Shown piece after piece: positions 29,001-41,000 of a stretch of DNA of 64,000 nt. The stretch comes from Sclerurus mexicanus. Taxonomy: Eukaryota > Chordata > Aves > Passeriformes > Furnariidae. Where the stretch lies: assembly GCA_013396755.1 (NCBI GenBank), contig VWZF01004788.1:558001-622000 (forward strand), written 5' to 3'. How positions within the stretch are numbered: the stretch's first letter is position 1; each line of letters starts with the position of its first letter. The notes under the pieces were generated by a model. It worked only from the letters and a program-made list of their open reading frames with translations. It had not been told where the DNA came from and did no database searches. Position numbers and translations under genes: made by a program.

Positions 29001-32000
29001 ATATTGACAAGGAATGTAGATTCAGGTTGTTAAAATAAAAGCATTAAAAAAAAAATCAGGTGTAGGAAGGACCTAACTCTTGATTTTTCATATACAATGA
29101 CAAACTTTGATCTATGACTTCTCATTATGGAAATCATGGTGTTGTAAAGGAAAATTTCATGAAAACGTTATCTCAGTACTCAGAAAGGGCAAAGAAAACC
29201 AAGGGATTGAATAGTGTATAAAAGAGCCAGATTTTTCATTAAATACTTACAAAATCTGATAAAATATTTCTTTTTCCTGACTTTAATAATGAACAATGAC
29301 ATGAATATTCCATTCATATATACATTTTCTCTTATTTTTGACCTGGAGAAACATTTTTATTTTACTTCCTAGTAATTTGAATCTGTAATATTCTCTTTTT
29401 GCAGGGAAAGTCAGGATCTCCTGGGTCCCCAGGGTTGCCAGGGGAACCTGTAAGTACAGATTTGAGTTCTGGACTCTTATGATACACAAGTATTTCCAAC
29501 ACCTAATGCAAGATTTTACTAACAGATTTATATGTGTTGTTTTTTCTTTCTTAGGGTGAAAGAGGACCTATAGGAGATATAGGCTTCCCTGGTCCAGAAG
29601 GGCCACAAGGACGACCAGTAAGCAATTTTATACTGAATATATACAAAAGGATGTGTCTTTGTTTATCAGAAGTTACAAAAGAAATTACATTGCGTCTTGC
29701 TTTGTGTTAAGCTAGGTAATATCTGAAGAACCCATTGAGCTGCAGGGTATTAACCATCCAAAAAAGAATTCCTGGTATTGTGGTGTTTTAATAGTTAATT
29801 TTACTGAGTTATTGCCTTTAAAGGTCTTATGAAGGTCATCTGGGTCTTGTTGACATAAAGGTTCCTCTTGTGCCCTTTTCAGGGGAGGAATGTGAACCCA
29901 GAAACCCAACACAGGCTATAAAGGATGGGGTGGCAGAATACGTTCTCAGTTTCAGTTTAGATAGACAAGCATGTGCTTCATGGCTCTGAATAAACTTTGT
30001 GACTCTTTTATATATACAGGTGATGCAACACGGCAGCTGAGGCATTTACTGTTCACTTAGGATATGTCTAATCTGACCTCTTTATTTAATAAAAGCATGA
30101 CAACAGTGTAGTCAGCACTGTCCAAGATGGTTTAAAACAACGTATTTTATGTTCTGTAAGGGTTTCAGCTAGGATAGCACATAACTCATTATCTCCCCAG
30201 AAGCTTGGTGCTTTGTGGCTGAGCATGAGAAGCAGACCATTGCAGCTTGTCAGCACATATCCACGTTACACTTCTGCCTTGAAAGAGGCAATTCCTGTAG
30301 CCTCAGCAGCAAATGAGCCCAAGGTGCCTAATCTGTACAAAACTCCACTTTGCAGTATAAGAGGGAAAGAAATATTCCCAATGTTTCTGCTCATGCAAGT
30401 CCTTTTTTCTCACCCAGTGGAACAGCAGTGAGTTTGCTACATGTGCTGGTCCATGTACATCCTACTAAATTAAACAGTGCCAGAGCATTTGTCTTGCAAT
30501 TATCTGGCATTGTGCAATTGTTAATACACTGTCTGACATTATTTTGGCTGTATTAACTAGGACTCTCAGATAATGCCACGTTCCAGTTTGGAGGATAGCA
30601 TGGACCTGCAATGGTTTCCAGCAGGTGGTATGAATGAGACCACTCTCTTTTGGGAAGGAGAAAGGTTTAGCCCAGGAGACCAAAACTGTGCTGTGCTACA
30701 AATCCTAAGGACCAAAGACTGGATCTGGCCACTTAATAGTAAGGCATAATCTCTGTAACAGCAGAAGGGTAATAGAATATCAGTTGTAATATCTAAAATA
30801 AGAGAAATCTCTTCTGTGGTTATATAATGACTACTTGGGACTGAAAAAGTGAATATAGAGGTCCTTATTCCACATTTGCAAAATTTCCATAAAGCTTGTC
30901 ATTTTAAGTTGTATGCTCATAAAATTTGATGCACATCTTGATATTTTTTGCGAATCTGTATTATAACCACATAAACTTCTGCCTCTGCAGCTTCAGAATA
31001 TTTATTTTTATGGCACCAAATTTTTTGTGTGTTGTCTTTTTTTCCTAGGGAATCAGTGGAAAAGATGGATTGCCAGGTCCTCCGGTAGGAAAACATGCTT
31101 TTGTTTTTTTATTCTTCACAGATACCATAGCTGTTAATCCTAGAGAATTGCTTTCAGTTCTGCTAACAAATGAATATACAACAAAGCTTTTGATTGATAG
31201 GTTTATATTTTTTAAAAAAAACATTTTTCAGGGTGCTGTGGGGAGACCAGGAGACAGAGGACCCAAAGGAGAACGTGTAAGTCCCCTATTGTGATAACTT
31301 TTTTCTTTTTTTTTTTTTTTTTACTGAGCATCTAAGCACCTCATCAGCACATATTTTATAGGCAAAACCAAAAAATTAATTATCTGTGAACTTCAAGCAG
31401 TCTCTTAGATAACTAAGGCATTTAGTCCTAGATATGCCGTTAAGCAATTAGAGTGGAATTTTCTTCTGCATTTAGAGGAAAAACACATTTTATAGACTTT
31501 GCAACACAGTTGTTCTGGACAGTGTAAATTTGACAATAGGTTGAACATTGGAAATTAGCCAATCTTGGGTTGTTTTCAGACTTTGCAAAAGCTATGAACT
31601 TGTTCTGTTGTCATTCTTTGGATCTTTGTATGTAACAAAGGCAAGTCATGTTTTATATAAAACAAGCTTGTCACACAGGAAGCAGAAATGCCAGTGCCAT
31701 ACTTTACTGCTTCCCAAACTCTTTAGACAGTTCTGTTCATGGTAACAAGATCATGGTGGACAGGAATGATTACAGGAGGGATGAGAGATGAGTTGTTTTA
31801 TATATATACATATACACCTACATATGAGATGTCCTTGTTTTGACATTGCTAAAGCCCTGATGTCCTAATCCAATAGATACCACATTTATTTGATGAATCA
31901 GAAAAACATCTCCCCGTGTAATCTGGAAAAGGAAATGCTGCTTTATGACACTGAGGAGACACAAGGTTTTAACCATTATTACAGTTTCAATGTTCTGCTT

Positions 32001-35000
32001 TTGCCTGTAAGAACACTGGCCTGCATCTGTGAGAAAGATTGCAAAGATTATAGAAAATAAAGTCAAGGTTTTCTTGCAGCCATTATTAATACTGCTGTAC
32101 AACATACTCCTTCAGTTTGAGACCAGCTGTTGCAGTTACAGAAAAGAGAAGCCTCAAAATTAGAATGACAGAAAAAAACTTGAGGTTTTCATGTCTAATA
32201 TAAGTATGTCCTCATAGAATGCGTTTCAAGAAGGCATAAGCCAGCTGGGCTGAAATTACCATATATATCCTTTGAGTTACTGAACACTGCTGTTGTTACT
32301 GCTTTATGAACTGAGTGACAAACTATTTGAAAATATGTGGTTTATACCAATCAGAATACAGTTTTCAAGTTATTTCAACAGATAAAAGTACTAGTGCCTG
32401 GCTCATTTATTGCTATTATCTGCATACCTTGATCACAGACTGTGAGCCTGCTGGACTGGAGTATGTAGAAAACCAGGAAAAACTAGTTCCTTAGGAGTAG
32501 AATTTAGTACAAGATAAAATACAGGAGGTGGGAGAACACTAGGAAGGAGAAGGGCTAAATAAATCAATACCTTAGGCAGAGACCATAAAAGAATGCAAAT
32601 GTCCTGAGTTTTGTACAATTCATAGTGGAGAGTTTAAAGAGGAATCTGGAGGAAGACATGACCTAGTTTTCTGAATTTTTACAAGGACTTTCTTCAAAAC
32701 ACAAAGAAAACACTGGAGGCAGTTAAAAATGCTTGTTTGAAAAGTTGCTGTAGTATTTGATTTACTTCCTACACATTGGGAGCCTGTAAAATGGAAATTG
32801 TTTAGAAGAAAAGGATCAGCTTCACACTGCCACAGCACCATGGTCCTAGAGAAACCTGCCTTTTTCCTTATCTCTAGTAGAGGAGCTATCTACACCTACT
32901 CTGCAGGGTTCTAAACTTAAGAAATAGTATATCATAGAATCATAGAATGGCCTAGGTTGGAAGGTACTGAAAGTAATTTGTGTGCTAGTTGTTTCTTTGG
33001 TTAACTGAAGTTTTGTGTAAATGAAGACATAAAATATTAGTCTTTTAGGGAAAATTACAGGATGCTTTGTGCCTGTGTGAATTTGAGCACCTAAATTTTA
33101 CTTATGCCATGATTGACATAACTAGATTCTTGTATAAGAGCTCAAAACTTTCTGTACCCAGGTTCTACCCTTGAAAAGCTATTCCTTCTGTCATTAACTT
33201 CACCATCAAAAGCATAAGTAAACAAAATATATTTTCAGAGATAAGGTTTAGCCTGTAAAATCAGCTTCCCTTCATGACTCAATAGATTTCTGAACAGGCA
33301 AGAATTTTCTCTTTAGCATTCTTGGCTGACTTTTCTATGTTTGTTCCATTATGTGCAATGGTTTTCTTTCTGCTTTTATTTTACACAGGGAGATCCGGGT
33401 ATTCCAGGGGACAGAGGTCCACAGGGTGAACGAGGGAAACCTGGCCCATCAGGAGAAAAGGGGGATGTGGGTCCTGTTGGCCCACCAGGAGACAGAGGCT
33501 ATCCAGGATCACCAGGTCATCAAGGTCCTCCAGGTTCTCCAGGACCCCCAGGGTTTTCAGTAAGTAAATACAAGTTTACCTTGGTTGCTTGTGAATTCAT
33601 ACAACGTGAAGGTAGCATGTGCTGAACGGTGGAGAATTCAACTGAGCAATACCACAGTCTTGGAAAAACTGAGGCTTTCTTTCAGATAATTTCAGCCTTC
33701 AGTTAAGGGGTAGAAAAAGTATATCCAGATGACCAGGCAGTTAGTTTTAATATGTATTTTTAAATGTCTGCTATGAATAAACTTTAATTATTTATTTTTT
33801 AGTTCCTGCATATCAATATGGCTGCTCAATACATTTTCACAGCTTAAGAGGTAAAATATAAGTCTTTGCAACTGGGAAAGAAAAGGAGGCAGACAAAATT
33901 TACTCCCAGCTGAAGGGAAATCAGCATTTTAAAAATGATGAAATGCTGCTAGTCAGTTGCAGATATCTTGGTTTGTCTCTGTGTACACACAGGCACACAT
34001 TGACATTATGGGTTCTTTTTAACCTCAATCAGATAAGGTAAAGCTCTAAACCCCTTTCCAGTGAAGTTACTGGTGCTGTGGTCCTGTTCTGGTTGGCTGT
34101 GCATCAAAGCAGTTAGTCCCTAGAAGGGTTGGGAAGCTGACAAAGGTCATGCAGAAGGCAAAGGAAGCATAGTGGTGTCACTTGATGTCCTTAGTGTCTT
34201 GTGCAAGTTGCTTGCAATACACGTAACACGCTGGTCATCTTGACGGCTGGATGTGCCTCTATTATAGTGCATTTGCAGTAAAGTGGCCTTTGCAGTTAAT
34301 TAAATAACAGAAATAGTATTGAAACACTTATTTGTTGGTGAAAGGTTTGTATTTTTAATGCTGATTTCAGCATTTTTTAGTTTTGTAGCATCATAAAGTG
34401 CTCTCTGTTCTTTCTGATACCTTCCTTTTTCCTCATCAGGCTGATGCAATTTCACTTGAAGAAATAAAAAAATATATCAAACAAGAGGTTCTTAAGGTTT
34501 TTGAAGGTAGGAAAATAAAGTATTATACAACTAAATATAAATCGTAAACTCTGCTCTAAGTTTTTTTAACATTTCATCTGACTTACACTACACTTATCAA
34601 CTGCCTTGTTGCTGTAGCTATGTTTAACAATTCTACATAATTCTGTCCAAACAATTAGAAGCCATAGTATCTGTTAACCAGAGTATTTCCTTATGTAAAA
34701 GACAGTCTGCTTCAAATCCTAATAGCAAGCATAGGTATGTGTCATTGTAGATACATACCTATATGTATCATATATTATTGCAGATACATATGTATCATAT
34801 ATTATTGCAGATACATTTGTGCTAGAGCAGAGACAATAGAAATACCTAATTATTTTGCCCTCTTAATGACTATTTAAATGAGAGAGAAGCTCAATAGCTT
34901 CCAGTCATGCAAGTCTAAACTGCTGTGCAGTTAGCTAAGCAAATATTTGTGCTGAGTTCCACAGTTCTCTTGCAAGACCAACATCTTCTGGCACATTTTT

Positions 35001-38000
35001 AGGCAAGCACCAGGTTTCAGCCAATGCCTTTGTATTATGTAAGATTTCTTAGATTAGTCCTAACTCTGAAAAGGGAATATTTTTCTTCCCCAGCATTTTC
35101 TTAGTCATGGTTGAAAAGCTGTGACTCAGGTATGTGTCTGGAACAAGACTATGCTTGAACACCCTTTAACAGTAACCTCTCTTCCACTGCAAAATTCATT
35201 TCTTATATGTCATTAGTATTTGTGGATAAAACCCCTTTTATCTTTTAGGGGTAAAAGAAATAAAATAAAGCTTGCGACTTTTTAACCTGTTCAGGCAGTT
35301 TTTCACTTTTTAACAAGACCCTCATTTTGTGTATTTTCACACTTCCCCAGAGTTCTGCCCCTCAGGAGTTCAACCTACTGTGTATTCCAAAAGCAGCTGG
35401 TTGGCTGAAGTCACCTCCTTCTCCCATTCAAATAGAATGGCAACAAGTATTTAATCTATTCACAGAAAGAAAGTATTAGAAGGTGCCCTGCCTACAGGAA
35501 ATAATGGAGTTCTGTCTTTATAGCTATTCCATTTTCTACACCTCACTAGTGTTCCCACAGACCTTCCATTTTTGGCATTGTTTCACTTTGCCTACTTTCT
35601 ATCAGATTGCTTCTTTTTTGTTTGATGCCCACTCTTCTCTCTTCTAATTTTTTTCTTAAATCTTAAAGCCCCACCACAGTAAATACCTGATAAATTGTGT
35701 AATGTTTAGGGTTTTAATCCTGTATAAATGAGACAGAGTAATTTTTGTCTAAGAAACACAAAAGTCTTACCAAATGCACTTTATTCCACCAGCATGAATT
35801 TCATCCTGAAATACGTGCAATTAATAATCTTTGCTGAGAACTCTCAGGTTTTTTCACAACTGTTTTCAGCGTTTTGATACACTCCAAGAACAGTCCTCCA
35901 TATTTAATCTCTGTTTTGCAATTTAATATGAGTTACAAACCTATAAGGTAGCCTTTCATAGGTGTATTAATTATTCTGTGTTTATGTATCTTAAGTGCTT
36001 CCATGAACAGGAATCAGAAGTAATTTGAAATATTGGAATACATTAGTAACAGAGAGTAGTAATAGAAACTTTAATACAAATTCATTCTGATTGTTTAAAA
36101 GGGTAAAGATTCAAACATGAGTCTGAGTTAGAACTGAAGATCTCAGTGCATATTGGAGCATTTAATACCTTGGCATTAAGAAGGATTGAACACCTTACTT
36201 TGAGAAACTTTAGCCAGGGCTCTGGGATTTCTTTATTTTCTGGTATTTTGCTAGCAGATTTCTTACCCACTTTTTCTTGTGTCTTCTATTAATGAAGAAA
36301 GGATGGCTCAGTTTGTATCCCAGCTGAAGTTGCCTGCTGCAATGCTTGCCTCCCAAGCTCATGGTAAACCAGGGCCCCCAGGAAAAGATGGGTCACCAGG
36401 GCCACCAGGAAAGGATGGTTTGCCGGGGCCGCCAGGAGAACGTGGAATTCAAGGTAGGAATTAAAAGACAAAATATTACCCATAAATTCTATCTTGAAAT
36501 CCTTATACACTTGCTAATGATTATTAAATAAGCCAGGATTACCTACCTAGCTTCCTAATAATTAACTTTTAAACTTATGTACTTATGTCTTTCCAGATTA
36601 GATCTAAATATTAACCCATAGTAAATGTGTGAATTTTACTGATTAAAAACTCCTAATCAGTGCATTTTATTCTAATAAGTGGTAAAGTTAATTATTGACA
36701 GAGATCTAAAGCTGACAGAACTACTGCAGGAGCAGTTGGGGTTTTTTTTATCCAAAATACTGTAATAAGGAAGAAAAACTATACCAGCACTCTAACTATT
36801 TAGATACTGCTCCATTTTGAGAGACCTTCGTATTTAAGAAAGAAAATTTGTTCTCCTAGTGTGAGTACTCTCAGCCTTGATCCTGAGACAATACAGGGGA
36901 GGAAAAACTGAAGGCAAATACTCTTTAGGAAGCAGTGAAAACTGAAGTATTACCACGTGAATTCTTCTTACCATGAAGATACCTATTTTCACAAAAAAAT
37001 TCAGAGTAATCAGCTTTTTGCTGTACCCCGAAGGGAAATCTGTGCATTGCAATGCATTAGGACAGCACAGGACTTCTGTTTCACTGAACTGTCTTTTACT
37101 GCAAAATTAGCTTCAAGGGATCCGTGCTCATTGTAGTTGTGCTCTACTATAGAGTCAGCCTCTCAGAGATTAAAAGGAAGTGGAGAACAGGCTAAAAGGA
37201 AAGAAAGAATTTATCAATGAATAGTATTTTGTGGGTGTGTAATATGTAATTTTCAGTTTATCTGTAGGTAGTTCTTTATTATCTTTTGTTAGTTTGGTCT
37301 GCTCTGAAGTCAGACCAAGTCAGACTGGAATGAAGAACATGAGAGCAAAGCTGAAGATGTGTGGATCCCAAAACTATCAGAAGAACAAAGACTTACTAAC
37401 ACTGATAAGCGCAAACCCCTGACAGAAGCTTGAAAAATGTGATGAGCTCAGAATGAGAAGAACAAGAATAAAGGATCAAGGAAAACAATAAAAGGCTTAG
37501 AATCTTGCAACACTGACTTCATCATTACCTAAATATTCAGATCGTCGTAAATAGTCAACTTCAATGTCAGTGCCAGATTGTTCAGTGATGATGTATGTGG
37601 TGGACAGTCTCAGATGCTTCTGGGAAGTGAAACGTTGTACTAGATTTCATTCACAACTAGTGAGCATCAACAGTAAACACTGAGAGCTATGCTTGGTTAA
37701 AAAAAAAAAAAGCTGCTTTTTCATGCCTTATGCTTAAGTGAAAGTAGTGTCACATGTACAGAGGATTTCCATTTGTTTTACCAATACACTCAATACTCTT
37801 TTTTGATTTGTAAAAGGTAAGCTAAGTGAGAAGCATTTAATTCTCTGATGCATCAAAAGATATACGAAATCACACTTACAAGGAAAGAAAACAAAAAGTT
37901 TACCTTACCTTTTTTATAGTCTGAATAAGAGATAGTCCTATAAGAGAAGGACACTTACAAATACCTTTCGTGCCTTACTCAGTTGTGCCTGTGCATGTTC

Positions 38001-41000
38001 CTGTTTTGTGCCAAGAGTAAAAAGGAATTCAAATCTCTGAGGAGACTGGAAAGCATCCTCCTGTATTCCAGCTTGTTTTCAGCCATAAAATGCATAGCAA
38101 ACAAGTTTTCTTGGAGAAGCACATTATGTGCACATGTGGCTGAGACCATCAAGGTAGCATGCTGTGTGTACAAGTCCTAATACATGTTTGGTATTGACTG
38201 AAGGATACTCCTTATTACATTTCTTGCTTGGGTGTAGCCCGGATTGCCAACTCCAGGGTTTTGCTGTGTGCAGTAATACATCTCTGGGCTGGCAGAGTGT
38301 CTCACTTGTCCCAGACAGATGGTGAGAAGAAGTAGGTGCTTCTGGCAAGCTGTCAGCAGGACCTCTCCTGTTCATGATGCTGGGCAGAGAGCCTGCTAGA
38401 GACAGCCAGCAGGAAGGGCACACGTGTCAGATGCTGTGTCAGAAGAGGTGTTTAACTTTACTCATGGATTCATAGGGGTCCCTCCATACACCTTGAGTGT
38501 GGTGCCAGTCCCCCAGGAAACTGGTCTGGAATGACTTGGCTGGATTCCACCAGAACCTCCTTCTGCACAGCAAACCAATAGGTAGGGGGTTAGTTCCAGA
38601 AGCAGAAAACATAGACACTAAGTTTTGGACATGTAGGCACTGTTTTCAAAAGGTGTATTTAAAGAATAGCTAGACTCTTGTGTATAGAGTCATCCTCTTC
38701 TAAGGAAGTCCAGCATTCTTACTGGCTGGCCCTCAGCAAGGTTGTTCATTGTGTTCCTCAGACACTTCCCCATGGTTCAGGTGCAAATAATTTATAGGAT
38801 GGTCTCAGTAAAAATATAGCATGCAAGCAAAATATAATAAAGAATTGCAACTTCAATTATGAAACACAACACATAATTGGTATTCACATAGTGATTGGAA
38901 TTTTTATATATAATATGTATTTCTTTATTAGAAAAAATAACCTGTGGCATATGCATCAGCAGGGTGATACTCTGAGGCAGTGTCACTGGTGAAATGTACA
39001 GCATTTGCTTAAGGGGGAACAGAGGAACTTTGTATGAGTTTTAAAGTATGTTAATGTCTCGTAGGGAATTAGAAAGTTTATTTCAAGACTTTTTAATTTG
39101 TCATCCATTTCCAAACAGCCAACCAGCTTGTCATGTGTTAGAGGATCTAGCTTCATTAACTCCGCTTAACTGAACTTTTAAAACTGTAACAGTAGTTTTG
39201 GTCCATTGGATGAAATGCACTTTGGGATAATTTTGCAATCTAGGTATCCTTTATGTTGTAATGACTATTGATTTAATTTTTTTTTCTCACTAGAGAAAAG
39301 ATTTCATCTTAGTTAAAATTCATTCTTTCTATCAAATTAAGGAAATGAGTTTTGTATAGGTACTCATAACTCATGGTAGCCTAGAGGAGTCAAACATCAG
39401 AGTTCAGAAAATAAAAATACCATGTGATGAATAGCAAAAGCTTATCTTTATTGGCAATCTCTGTTGTAAAATATATGTCTCTTTTAATTATTAATTTGTA
39501 TGGTTGGAAGCATGTAGAGAGCTAGGCTGACATCAGGAATCCATTGTAGTTGATGTTGTCCAAAGTCACTGTTCTGAAATAGCTGCACTGGTTTCAACAG
39601 TTACCTCCTGTGAAATGTTCTCTGCTCTGCAGGTTGAAGTTAGCCTGTCTTACTTTGACTTGAAACCCAGCTATTACCTCTCAGCTAAGAGGGCTGTAAC
39701 ACACAGAAGGAATTGGGAATATGTAGTGGGAGCTGGATAAGAGGGCTTGCTCTTAGTGCCCTCTCTGCTACTTTGCAGTCTTTTCTTTTTAAGAACACAG
39801 AGTATTTGCACAGTAAAACACAGTGGATAATTTGATCTCATTGTTCCCTGATGTAGTAATCTGTTTGCCTTTTATTTGTATTAAAGAACCTCAGATTTCT
39901 CTAGATAGTTGACATGGTAGTTTCAAGTGCTGCATTGTCCATGCTGATGGAACAGGATCTCTGTGATATAATTGGAATACCTTCTGGAGCAGTTTAAATA
40001 CCTTTTTACCTCGAAGTTCATAGACATGAACTTGTGTCATTTCCATCTAGACCTGAGGCTGTAGCAGTAGTGACACTTCTGACCATGATGTTTGTGGGAA
40101 GCACCAAACTGAGAGCTGTATTCGAGCTGTCATGACTCATCTGTGAGCAGAAGCTTCCCTGTTTGAACACATACCCGCTACATACTACTACCAAGTGTTT
40201 ACCATACTACTACCCTTGGGTATATTCTTATAATACCAGAGCTTTTGGGTTGCAGAAATCACAACAAAACTTCTGGAATCCAAATGAAAGGCTTTGTTAA
40301 AACAATTGCCTTTTGGATTAAGCAGGTGCCTCTTACTGGAATTGTAATTCCACCAGTAAAAATAGATGCATCTTATATGTGCCTTTACATTAAAAGTAAT
40401 AAATCAAAATCTGATTTATGTGTATGGTAATAGTTTCCTTTGACTGTGTATGAGTTTGTCACTTTAAGTTCACAAAAAAGGTACTATTATCCTCTAGAAG
40501 TGTAATCATGGCGCTACTTCTGAGCAAAATATACCTCATTAAAAATGATATATCTTTCTGCCGGAATTACACATTACATTGTTCAGATTGTTTACATACA
40601 GGTCTGTTTACTTGCATCCTATTAAATAAAGCCTTATTATCAGAGAAGATATCTGGAAATTTTTGTATTAGTCAGCAGAACTTACCTGCCCCTGTGTACA
40701 AACTACACCTTTGCATGTGTATTTGGATGCAGCCAGTAATGGTTTACTACCCTGGATCATATATCTGCATTGACAGGCTGCTCTTTGTCCTGTTGTGGTT
40801 TTTTGGTTTTTTTCCTTATTGCCTTGAATTCCAGTGATGTTTACAGAATCATTCAGGCTATCTTAGTGCCTTTTAATTACTGTGTGTCAGAGACCTACAG
40901 TAATGGTTATCATGGATATTGTAAATGTGGTATGTGGTACCTATGATTTCTCTCTCTTATCCATAACTGAAGAAATGCAATAACAAATGATTAGTGGCAG

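Noticed and set aside
33351..33563. 70-codon + strand frame over exon w29
   Set aside because: Alternative-frame shadow of the 171-nt collagen exon; only the other frame gives nineteen perfect triplets.
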